This document shows positions 15,387-23,320 of a DNA stretch of 64,000 nt, piece by piece. The position numbers and the translations under genes are program-made. The notes beneath the pieces were generated by a model. It was not told the origin of the DNA and made no database searches. It saw only the letters and a program-made list of their open reading frames with translations. This stretch comes from SB15 sp964639245. GTDB lineage: Bacteria; Chloroflexota; Anaerolineae; Aggregatilineales; J027. The stretch is taken from positions 21,391 to 85,390 of the forward strand of contig CAZXCU010000021.1 of the NCBI GenBank assembly GCA_964639245.1. Reading direction: 5' to 3'. Within the stretch, counting starts at the first letter, position 1. Each line of letters opens with the position of its first letter.

Positions 15387-17917
15387 ACCGCAAAGCTAAA
15401 ACCACTGCTATCGAAATCACACCGCCAATAACCTTCACTCAGTTAGATCAACAGTATCGTCTTGTAAAATATCTGTTGCCTCGAATGCTTGTGCTTTACA
15501 AAGACGAACACAAATATGCCAAGATGCACAATGAAATCAAGGAAATCCTTAATGTACCATACCGAGTTTTCACTAAGGATTATATTAATGGTTACAAGCG
15601 TTGGTCATTGTACGCCCTATTTCCTCCAAAATCTGATGCTGATGGTACAAATGGTGGTTCGGAGGCATTAGGTGAAAAAACAAGCGATTTACCAGTTCTA
15701 AATTATGATGGAGAGGCACTCTCTCCTTATCCTGTACCATTTAGCGAACCAAAGTTGCATGTACTTATAAAATTACTACAAGTTGCTTATACCCATCACC
15801 ATGAGGTGGGACAAACCACAAATCGGTTTGTTGGACGACATGAGTGCTATATATATGCAACTCGCAGTGGAGATTCCGGTGAGTATCATAAATGCTTGGA
15901 AATGGAAATCCGAGGCGATATCCAGAATGAAAACATCTTCTATATTGATGGACATTCTCGAACATTTGCCTTAGATAGTAAGATAAATGCTCAATACATC
16001 AACATCAATACATACTTCACTATGATTCCTATCAAGGATGATTTGATTATATTTAATCAGATTAAGCGAAGTGCTGTCCGAGATGCTATTAAGGATAATA
16101 AGGCTTTGCGACTGTATAAGCAAATTCGGATTCCGGGCAAAAGAACAACTCTTGATTTCCACTCCATTGACTCACAAGAAGAAACTGAGCAAACACGAGG
16201 CTATCTAATTGATACATTCATTAGGGGCTTTTCTGCCTACCTTCAAGGTTTTGGTTTTAAAGTCGAGCATATTTCTCGTGATTTTCAACGATTTGAAACC
16301 ACCACCACTTCGGATTTTAAGCTCCCGGTTGCCCAACTTGGTGAGATATTCATCTACGATGTCAGATTCTCAAAATCTATTTCGCTCCAGAAGTACCTTC
16401 AAGCATTGGTTTCTCTATATCCTAGCAATACGTTCAAAGTAACTCATTCATTGGATGAAATTGGAACTAAACCGGTGATTATCATTCAGGATTGCGAGGC
16501 AAAAGCCTTTAAGGAGGGTATGCCGCTTTTTGGAGAGATCGATCCTCATGAAGTGATATATCAAACGTACCCCTTGATTCCCAAGCAGTTTCTGAATGTC
16601 AACTCTAACGAGTTACGTGAGAAGAAAAAAGAGGCAGCACAAACATCTGAGGAAGAAACAGTAGCCTCAGTAGAATCTATTGATGGTGACTTATCGCTTA
16701 ACATGCCTCATTTCGATAGTGCGGATGATGAGGAAGAAGACGAGACCGTGAATCCACGAGAACGATACTTGTCCTACGACCTCAAAAAGATTGGAGACTC
16801 ACAAGCAATAATGCTAATGAATCAGCTTTTCTTGAAAGATTTGATTCTTAATCAACGAAAAGTACCAGGTCGGCTCCCCACCCTATCCACGCTTATGTAT
16901 GTACATCGAGAACACCAAATTATCAAAGGTATCAGATGCAAATTTGAGGTTGCCTTGTATGTTGAGAACCATAAGACTATTTTTCTCGATCTCGTGAATA
17001 GCGAGGAAGACAAAGAGACTTTCTATAAGCGCATTGATGCTTGGGAAGTTGATTGGGAAGGTTGCTCAACTCAGATGCGTGAACGCCGTCTTGGTGATGA
17101 AGATGGCAAGGATTTACCTGACTTTGATGTAATTGTAGGTCCCAAGCTATTTGTGGAAATTTCTAGTGGAAATGAAGCAATTCTCTATCCTTATGATGAA
17201 ATTATCCGTCGTCATGAGGAACAAACTCAGACATTTGAGCTGGATGAGCTCAAACTAGCCGCAAGATATGACGAGATTATTGATGACTCTAATCTGACAG
17301 AAGAAATGTTACAACTCTGGGGGTATCTGAAACAGCAAAGCCGAGGAGGAGTTAGGCTCAAAAAGCCAAAGAATGCAGAACATCGTGCAGCGATACAGCT
17401 TTATGAGGCGCTACATGAATATGATAATCTCCTCGAAAAATTGAAGGAGCGTTACCCAGCAATTTCATTTTATGAACTGACAACAGACGAGAATATTGTT
17501 CCACACATTGTAAAATTGTTTGGGAGTCCACAAAAACTTCAAAATACTTACAAGAAGATAAAGATGTTCCGTGGATTACGCGAGGCTGATATGGTTTCAG
17601 TCTACACAGGGATTTGGCATACAAATGACTTAAGGTATGTTGTTGGTGATCCAAATCCTATGAATAGTAGCCAAGCAAAGGCACATCGTGTACGTCAATT
17701 CCATATCTATCAAGGTAGCGAGAATCTTGATATTACTCCATTTCTAGAAGAAATGAGCGTAACTTTCGTTCGTCTTAACCAATATACGGTTTATCCTTAT
17801 CATTTCAACCTCATTGATATATACATAGACAGTATTTTGGAACACCAATACAAACTGATAGAGGTGCTTAATTTGAATCCAGATGATGGAATGGAGACCG
17901 ATGAAGATATCCAGTAG
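15383..17917 (+). CDS. 844-aa protein of unknown family, possible remote PIWI/pPIWI-RE relative
   Basis: No catalytic motif is obvious. Features in order: a basic N-terminal third; a region about residues 300-380 with alternating strand-helix character that includes KPVIIIQDCEAKAF; an acidic linker about 415-460; SQAIMLMNQLFLKDLILNQ (about 475-493); and a C-terminal block LRYVVGDPNPMN ... EEMSVTFVRLNQYTVYPYHF (about 750-815). That ending has the spacing of the PIWI terminus, where a glycine strand is followed by a helix and a proline-aromatic-His segment. With the upstream DinG-like helicase-REase this suggests a divergent pPIWI-RE protein that would bind guide-target duplexes. The assignment rests on context and weak pattern only; an unrelated fold is quite possible. 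The DEDX slicer tetrad is not visible. Confidence 0.6.
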   Translation: MNRKAKTTAIEITPPITFTQLDQQYRLVKYLLPRMLVLYKDEHKYAKMHNEIKEILNVPYRVFTKDYINGYKRWSLYALFPPKSDADGTNGGSEALGEKTSDLPVLNYDGEALSPYPVPFSEPKLHVLIKLLQVAYTHHHEVGQTTNRFVGRHECYIYATRSGDSGEYHKCLEMEIRGDIQNENIFYIDGHSRTFALDSKINAQYININTYFTMIPIKDDLIIFNQIKRSAVRDAIKDNKALRLYKQIRIPGKRTTLDFHSIDSQEETEQTRGYLIDTFIRGFSAYLQGFGFKVEHISRDFQRFETTTTSDFKLPVAQLGEIFIYDVRFSKSISLQKYLQALVSLYPSNTFKVTHSLDEIGTKPVIIIQDCEAKAFKEGMPLFGEIDPHEVIYQTYPLIPKQFLNVNSNELREKKKEAAQTSEEETVASVESIDGDLSLNMPHFDSADDEEEDETVNPRERYLSYDLKKIGDSQAIMLMNQLFLKDLILNQRKVPGRLPTLSTLMYVHREHQIIKGIRCKFEVALYVENHKTIFLDLVNSEEDKETFYKRIDAWEVDWEGCSTQMRERRLGDEDGKDLPDFDVIVGPKLFVEISSGNEAILYPYDEIIRRHEEQTQTFELDELKLAARYDEIIDDSNLTEEMLQLWGYLKQQSRGGVRLKKPKNAEHRAAIQLYEALHEYDNLLEKLKERYPAISFYELTTDENIVPHIVKLFGSPQKLQNTYKKIKMFRGLREADMVSVYTGIWHTNDLRYVVGDPNPMNSSQAKAHRVRQFHIYQGSENLDITPFLEEMSVTFVRLNQYTVYPYHFNLIDIYIDSILEHQYKLIEVLNLNPDDGMETDEDIQ

Positions 17918-18080
17918 TCACCCTCATGGAGGTCTCCCTATTTTAATTTTGGGATGAACTATAGCGTGGAGTTGGGGATTGTTCCTTGCTGCTTTCATCT
18001 TTGGTGGTAAAGGTGCTATCCCTTAGCAAAAATTTCTCCTGTAATGTTCAATCATTAAACATCCTTCTCATCCAACCTGA

Positions 18081-18097
18081 TGTACAAAAGGTGTACA
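18081..18097. promoter_or_regulatory. two TGTACA palindromes upstream of the relaxase operon
   Basis: TGTACA occurs at 18081-18086 and again at 18092-18097 (11-bp centre-to-centre, about one helical turn), ending 21 bp before the ATG of the RHH gene. Two in-phase palindromes fit a site for a dimeric ribbon-helix-helix regulator, most simply the product of the gene just downstream, either as operator or as part of oriT. Confidence 0.4.
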
Positions 18098-18118
18098 GAG
18101 GTATATGAAAGGATTTCT

Positions 18119-18565
18119 ATGAATACAGATAATCTGACTGAATTCGTGGATTATCAGCTTACTCATCGCAGCAGCATCAGCATGACCCAAGCGATGTGGG
18201 AAAAGCTGTGCCAAGTTGTCATCAACCGCCGTGACCCCAAGTTCAAAACCAGCGACGCGGTACGTGAAGCCATTCGGTTGTATTTGGACAATGAAGAAGA
18301 CCTGATAGGCAGCCGCAAACATTTCAGCAAATCCTTGCAGCGCAGTTTGAGTTTGCATGAACAAACCATGCTGTTCACCCTGCACGCGCTCCTACTGCTG
18401 GTGGCTCGGCTGTTTGTCTATATCATCAAAAGCCGTGACGGGCGCGACCTTGATCCTCTCCTGCTGATCGAAAGCTCTATAGTAGATAGCAAAAAGCTCT
18501 CCAAGCGACTGCTGGAAGCCGCCAATGCTGTCCGCAAAGATGAGAGCATCCAGCCGGAGTCGTAG
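18119..18565 (+). CDS. ribbon-helix-helix relaxosome accessory-type protein
   Basis: 148 residues from the ATG at 18119 (AAAGGA at 18108-18113; the earlier ATG at 18080 has no ribosome-binding site). The N-terminal 60 residues, SISMTQAMWEKLCQVV ... KTSDAVREAIRLYLD, match the strand-helix-helix plan of RHH/CopG-MobC-type DNA-binding proteins. A hydrophobic stretch at about 90-112 (LFTLHALLLLVARLFVYII) may be a packed helix or a membrane segment. It lies 3 bp upstream of the relaxase gene, so a role in oriT recognition or autoregulation is likely. Exact family not identified. Confidence 0.65.
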   Translation: MNTDNLTEFVDYQLTHRSSISMTQAMWEKLCQVVINRRDPKFKTSDAVREAIRLYLDNEEDLIGSRKHFSKSLQRSLSLHEQTMLFTLHALLLLVARLFVYIIKSRDGRDLDPLLLIESSIVDSKKLSKRLLEAANAVRKDESIQPES

Positions 18566-18568
18566 TGA

Positions 18569-19399
18569 ATGGCAAACCCAAAAGGCAAACGGGAACGACG
18601 CGGCACGATCTGGTCGAACTTACGATGGATACACCCGCAGCGCACGGGTTATGGCACAGGTGTTCAATCACTCAAAGAAAAACTGCGGTATTTCACTTAT
18701 CGGGATGACCGTGATGTGAAAGCCCCTGCTGGTGGACGGCGCTGGATCAATCATGGTTTGGGAGAGACACACCGCGAAATATTAGAAAGTTGCCAAACTC
18801 TCACCAGTGATGATCGGCTGGCATGGAGTGTGATGCTCAGTCCCAAGCCGCGCCTGATGGCATTTATTGAAGATGAGCAAAATCGCCATGAATTTCTACA
18901 ACATCTGACTGAAGAGGTGGTCGAACAGTGGTTTGAGGCACGGGGCTATGTGGACGCGAAATATTCCTATGTGATGCACGATAGATCAACCTCCGAAGAA
19001 GGATTACAGCAACTTCATACCCACATCATTCTCCCCGGCACAGTTGAAACTTCCGCTGGACGCGAACGCTTTGATAACCGCCCCACTGACCTGCGCGAGT
19101 TCAATGAACTGGTCGAAGACCTATTTGAGCTGCACATGGATCGTCAACTTGGAGTTAAATGGCGCGTTCAATGGGCAGCCATCCAGAGGGAAGAGGCACT
19201 CAAGAAATACTTTCAAGAGATGCAGGTGGAGGTACTCCCACCCAATCTGCCTACACTCGCCGAGGAGTTATACGCACAGGGTCTGTCAATCGAACATATT
19301 CCGCCGCAGGTCACTACCCCAGCGGCTTTCAACGCCTGGCTGATCTCACTTGATCATGATAAAGATGATCTGGATACTTGGTTTGGGAGAGGAACATGA
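18569..19399 (+). CDS. small HxH relaxase (MobP/MobL-like)
   Basis: 276 residues. The HUH-like metal motif LHTHIILPGT lies at about 149-158 (His-x-His), and a Tyr-bearing segment KLRYFTYRDDRD at about 38-49 could supply the nicking tyrosine, as in MOBP-type relaxases. Relaxases cut one strand at oriT, stay covalently bound and lead the strand into the T4SS. It has no C-terminal helicase or primase domain, so it is a minimal relaxase; element-borne topoisomerase and primase genes may serve the later steps. It stands directly after an RHH gene and before the VirD4 operon. Its TGA overlaps the next ATG (19396-19399). Family call is by motif only. Confidence 0.7.
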   Translation: MANPKGKRERRGTIWSNLRWIHPQRTGYGTGVQSLKEKLRYFTYRDDRDVKAPAGGRRWINHGLGETHREILESCQTLTSDDRLAWSVMLSPKPRLMAFIEDEQNRHEFLQHLTEEVVEQWFEARGYVDAKYSYVMHDRSTSEEGLQQLHTHIILPGTVETSAGRERFDNRPTDLREFNELVEDLFELHMDRQLGVKWRVQWAAIQREEALKKYFQEMQVEVLPPNLPTLAEELYAQGLSIEHIPPQVTTPAAFNAWLISLDHDKDDLDTWFGRGT

Positions 19400-19593
19400 T
19401 CAAAAAACTGACTCATCCGACCATCATTGGCATACTGCTAGTCGGGATCGCCTTCAACATCATACTGAGTATCTTGGGACTGTTGGGTGTCGAACTCGTG
19501 GATGCCCTCTATCTGACCCTCATGCTCCTCACCATTATTGGATCACTAACAGTACAAATGTTCATCCGATACAGTAGAAAGGTGGGTGACTGA
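19396..19593 (+). CDS. small two-helix membrane protein
   Basis: 65 residues starting MIKKLTHPTI at the ATG that overlaps the relaxase stop. Two hydrophobic segments (about 10-30 and 35-55) are separated by a short acidic turn (VELVDA), ending in a basic tail (RYSRKVGD). The stop is followed directly by the coupling-protein ATG at 19594. It probably sits in the membrane next to the VirD4 transmembrane region, but no family is recognised. Confidence 0.65.
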   Translation: MIKKLTHPTIIGILLVGIAFNIILSILGLLGVELVDALYLTLMLLTIIGSLTVQMFIRYSRKVGD

Positions 19594-21639
19594 ATGTACT
19601 ACAAAGTGTTCATCGACGGACAAGCCCTACTGGGCAGCTCCATCCTCATTGCATCCTTGCTGTGTCTGTTGCCCCTGTTAGTCATTAGCTTTGCATGGAG
19701 TTTAGGCGCAGATATACGCCGCAGTGAAGCAGGCGGACATACCCAACTGCTTCCCCGAATATGGCTGCACCTGCTCATCACCGTATTGGTTTCTCTCATC
19801 TATATCGGCATTGCCAGCCATTTTGCAGTGGCACGCGGCTACAGCACCGACCTGACAGGTTTTCTTGAAGTCGTAGTCGGGCAGCCGCCGCGCTATGTGA
19901 ACCAACCGCGCCTCCTCATTTTTGCTATTGGACATTGGATCGTCCTTTTTCTGGTGAATCTAGTCGTCTATCAGAATTTGCAGTCGGGTGGCTGGCTGCG
20001 TGGACGACTCGACCAGATGCGGAATCCACCTGTCCAGCGCGGTGAACTGGGATCATCCCATTTCTGCACTCATCGTGAGTACAAACGCTTTCGGGTGTCC
20101 AATCCTGAAGGCATGACCTTCTTTGGGGCGTTCTGGGGAGAGCGCAAAATGCGACTCGATGCTGGACAGGGCATGTTCTGTCTGAATGGCGAAGATGCCG
20201 CCCGAGGCATTCTAGCATTGGGTGGTCCGGGGTCGGGCAAGTCGCAGGGAGTTATCCTGCCCGCCATCGCGGATAACATGATGAACCGTCACAGTCTGAT
20301 CGTGGCTGACCCGCAGGGCGAACTCAAACATCATATCTTGAAGTATGCCCGTGTGACCGGGCATTTGGTGGTCATTCATGACCCCACTGGCACGGATACC
20401 CCGCGTTTCAACCTTGCCGAGAATATCCAAACGGTCTCGGATGCGCGTGCTATTGCCGATGTGCTGGTTCCATCAGCACAGGGGGATAACAAGTTCTGGT
20501 CGGATAGTGCCGCCGCGCTGCTGGCAGCCTGTCTCATTCGCTATCAGAACTTAGGCGAGATTTATGAGGCACTCAAAGACCTTAAGGCGATGGCTGGGGA
20601 TTTCAGTAAGCAGGTGGATGATGCAGCCCTACTAGCGAACTCATTTATTGCCAGTGTGAATTCGGATGGCAAGGTTGCCTCCAATGTGGTCGCCACCCTC
20701 GCCACTGCCTTGACAGGCTGGGCTTCCATAGAAGTGCGCCAGAACACCGCCGCCAGCGACTTCGATGCCGACCTGATTGTACAGCAGCCGACGGTAGTGG
20801 TGCTGACCTGTCCCGGACGGATGCGAGCGGTCTACGCCTCTTATCTCGGCGCAGTCCTCCGCAAATTGATGCTGGATTTGGATAGTATTGGGGAAGCGAA
20901 TCAGGGTCCGCTGCCGATGCCCGTCAACATCATCTTGGATGAGTTTCCGACATTAGGCAGATTGGATAGTTTGGTGGCAGACGTGAATCTCGTTCGTAAG
21001 CGGCGCATCTCCATCCTGATTGCTGCCCAAACCAAAGGACAGTTCCACCTGATTTATGGCAATGATGGTACGCAGGCGTTATTCACCGGCTTGGCAACAC
21101 AGATTGTCTATGGCGGCTGCGATGCCGAAACCGCCGAGTTCTACAGCCGTGCCTCTGGCACTGCCACCCAAAAAGATGGCGATACTGACCATCCCGCCTA
21201 CCGCAGCCGCCCCCTGCTGACGGTGGATGAGGTTGTCACCCCACAGGCAGGCAATGCCACGCTCTTTGCCCGTTATGTTGATCCTGGCTATGCCACCCAG
21301 ATCATCCTGACCTGCCGCCTGACCCGCCTGTACGAACGCCAGGATTGGGCAGTGCGGCTCAAGACGAGCGCAGAGCGCGAACCGATGCTGCTTGAAAGAG
21401 GCATCACCCTGCGTTTGAATGCGATGCCAACACTACCCGCCCAACCTGCGAAACTTGAAGTACCGCTCAGTCGCTTAATTCCCAGCTTGGATGCCCATTT
21501 TGATGCCATCTACCAGAAAACACAGACCTTACCCGCTGAGCAGCGAATGCAGGCAGGTGACGACCTACTGGCAGTCGTCGCCCCCAACCATCAGGTCTTT
21601 AATGCCAGTTTGAAGGATTTACGGAGAGCCAGAGCATGA
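19594..21639 (+). CDS. virD4: type IV coupling protein, VirD4/TraG family
   Basis: 681 residues. The N-terminal 130 residues hold about three hydrophobic segments (about 12-32, 50-72, 108-128). The hexameric ATPase domain has Walker A LGGPGSGKSQG (about 209-219), ADPQGELKHHI (the VirD4/TraG ADxKGEL-type motif) and Walker B NIILDEFPTLGRL (about 444-456). Coupling proteins dock the relaxase-DNA complex to the T4SS and drive transfer. It lies in a tight plus-strand operon after the relaxase and overlaps the HU-like gene by 4 bp. A strong marker that the element is self-transmissible. Confidence 0.95.
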   Translation: MYYKVFIDGQALLGSSILIASLLCLLPLLVISFAWSLGADIRRSEAGGHTQLLPRIWLHLLITVLVSLIYIGIASHFAVARGYSTDLTGFLEVVVGQPPRYVNQPRLLIFAIGHWIVLFLVNLVVYQNLQSGGWLRGRLDQMRNPPVQRGELGSSHFCTHREYKRFRVSNPEGMTFFGAFWGERKMRLDAGQGMFCLNGEDAARGILALGGPGSGKSQGVILPAIADNMMNRHSLIVADPQGELKHHILKYARVTGHLVVIHDPTGTDTPRFNLAENIQTVSDARAIADVLVPSAQGDNKFWSDSAAALLAACLIRYQNLGEIYEALKDLKAMAGDFSKQVDDAALLANSFIASVNSDGKVASNVVATLATALTGWASIEVRQNTAASDFDADLIVQQPTVVVLTCPGRMRAVYASYLGAVLRKLMLDLDSIGEANQGPLPMPVNIILDEFPTLGRLDSLVADVNLVRKRRISILIAAQTKGQFHLIYGNDGTQALFTGLATQIVYGGCDAETAEFYSRASGTATQKDGDTDHPAYRSRPLLTVDEVVTPQAGNATLFARYVDPGYATQIILTCRLTRLYERQDWAVRLKTSAEREPMLLERGITLRLNAMPTLPAQPAKLEVPLSRLIPSLDAHFDAIYQKTQTLPAEQRMQAGDDLLAVVAPNHQVFNASLKDLRRARA

Positions 21640-21923
21640 ACAAACAAACCACCATTCGCGCCGCTGCCCGTCAGACAGGACACACCTATTTTGAGGTGCA
21701 GACCATCCTAGAAGCCATCATCGCAGTCTGGGCAGAGGAGTTGGCAAACAAGGGACAAATTTCCATACAAGATTTCCTGACCATTAAGGTCACGGAAATC
21801 AAAACCCATCGGCGGGGCAGGCTGCGAAATCACACGCCTGATACCCAAATTCCCAAGATTGCCTTCCGCGTAGACACCCGCCTCAGTGAGCGACTCAAGA
21901 AGCGACTTCACAAAAACAATTAG
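21636..21923 (+). CDS. HU/IHF-family DNA-binding protein
   Basis: 95 residues. The pattern IRAAARQTGHTYFEVQTILEA ... ISIQDFLTIKVTE ... GRLRNHTPDTQIPKIAFRVD follows HU: two N-terminal helices, the beta saddle, a DNA-gripping arm (normally RNPxTG, here RNHTPDTQIP) and a final amphipathic helix. HU/IHF proteins bend DNA and often assist relaxosome or recombinase complexes. Its ATG overlaps the virD4 stop. The arm Pro is kept one residue late, so the protein is divergent but plausible. Confidence 0.75.
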   Translation: MNKQTTIRAAARQTGHTYFEVQTILEAIIAVWAEELANKGQISIQDFLTIKVTEIKTHRRGRLRNHTPDTQIPKIAFRVDTRLSERLKKRLHKNN

Positions 21924-21965
21924 GGTATGGGAGAATAAAAGTATGAGTAATCAAATGAGGTTGAA

Positions 21966-22040
21966 GTGAACCCTCCCAAATGTACCGTTATGACCTGCAC
22001 GCAGACAGCGCAATATCTGGACATTACCTTTGCGTTTTAG
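21966..22040 (+). pseudogene. 24-codon remnant resembling the start of an excisionase-type HTH gene
   Basis: A GTG start at 21966, with GAGG just upstream, opens 24 codons ending TAG at 22038-22040. The segment TCTQTAQYLDIT looks like the first helix of excisionase/MerR-type HTH proteins (xAAxYLxIS). The frame then ends, and the AT-rich HEPN/Toprim gene begins 70 bp later. It may be a truncated control gene cut by the cargo insertion, or chance. Confidence 0.25.
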
Positions 22041-22112
22041 GTTGTAAACTAAAGAATCAAGCTTCATCATCTAACATTTAATCGCTATCTACAATGTTTT
22101 AGGAGATACCTG

Positions 22113-23297
22113 ATGGGCGAATGGACTAGTCTAAGTATTGGCGGTAGTGAAGTTATGCACTTCAAGAATTACATACCTTTATTTGTTGTTCTTTTATTTG
22201 AGAAGAATGATCTTAGATTCAATTTGGAAGAAACAGGTGAACTCGATGATAACGACACACCAATTACTCAAAAGAGCTTTGAATTTCGTAATACTGTTAA
22301 AAAAGCTCGTCAAATCTTAGCTAATCGAGGAATAGATGAGGCTTTTTGTAAAAAAGCATTTAATGATTTAAAAGCGGAAGAAGTATGGGTATCAGGAGGT
22401 GATGGTGATGATTATTTCGAGGGGGATGTTCCAAATACAATAGATTATGATGTTTATAAGCAACTTCTCCGTGAAAAACATAATTATTCCACAGACAAAG
22501 ATGAATCCTATGATGAATTACGCCAGTATAGATTACTTTCAGAGCGTTTATTTGATTCAGAATTTCCAACCTTCTTTTGGGGAGATAATTACCTTGCATT
22601 TGAAGAGGTCATTGATATTGTATCGCTTCGCGTACTATTAGAGGTAGCTAAACCTGAAGATGAAGTTTCGATTTCTTTATGGTTTTATAGAGATAATGCA
22701 GAGACGCTTTACGAAGATTACATCAATTTAATGCTGAAAAAAATCAATTTTGATTACAGTGTTTATGGATTTGTCATTGATAATGATCCTAATTTAAATA
22801 ACCGTCTTCTATCTAAAATACAAAGCATCTCTGATGAGCATAAGCTCATCAATCAAATTCTTGTGCCACTTCTGAAAGCAATGGGGTTTGAAGGTGTAAA
22901 ACCTGTTGCTTTCCACGGTCAAGGAGAATTTGGCAAGGATATCCTGCCGTTTAGCAAGAGGACGGAATTTGGAACAGTTAGATATCTATCATTACAAGCA
23001 AAATCAGTCAAAATACATGGCACAAACAAGAAACGTAATAATGCAGCAGAAGTAATTAATCAGACTCGTACTGCATTCGGTGTTCGCTTTAGCGATAGCA
23101 CTGATAATGAGATTAAACAAATTGACGAAGCTATAATTGCAACAAATCAAGATATTACACCTGAAGCAAAACATTTTATAGAGCAAGAGTTAATCGGAAA
23201 TAGGAGGATTACATTTATTGATCGCCATAAGCTTGTTGAACTTGTGAAGAATTATAACCTTACCCAATATATATTATTCTCTATTTTGGAAGATTAA
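22113..23297 (+). CDS. HEPN/Toprim-associated N-terminal domain with restriction-endonuclease-like C-terminus
   Basis: 394 residues. The start MGEWTSLSIGGSEVMHFKNY matches the HEPN/Toprim-associated N-terminal domain, which caps many predicted defence proteins. The C-terminal third, LVPLLKAMGFEGVKPVAFHG ... EFGKDILPF ... YLSLQAKSVK, has the E..GKD..QAK spacing of Mrr/PD-(D/E)XK nucleases. It is thus probably a DNA-targeting nuclease of a single-gene immune system; no partner is adjacent. The gene is strikingly AT-rich compared with the virD4/HU genes before it and the repeat-protein genes after it, indicating recent transfer. It ends 23 bp from the convergent DUF488 gene. Confidence 0.65.
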   Translation: MGEWTSLSIGGSEVMHFKNYIPLFVVLLFEKNDLRFNLEETGELDDNDTPITQKSFEFRNTVKKARQILANRGIDEAFCKKAFNDLKAEEVWVSGGDGDDYFEGDVPNTIDYDVYKQLLREKHNYSTDKDESYDELRQYRLLSERLFDSEFPTFFWGDNYLAFEEVIDIVSLRVLLEVAKPEDEVSISLWFYRDNAETLYEDYINLMLKKINFDYSVYGFVIDNDPNLNNRLLSKIQSISDEHKLINQILVPLLKAMGFEGVKPVAFHGQGEFGKDILPFSKRTEFGTVRYLSLQAKSVKIHGTNKKRNNAAEVINQTRTAFGVRFSDSTDNEIKQIDEAIIATNQDITPEAKHFIEQELIGNRRITFIDRHKLVELVKNYNLTQYILFSILED

Positions 23298-23320
23298 CTT
23301 AGCATAATATAGAGCTTCAC

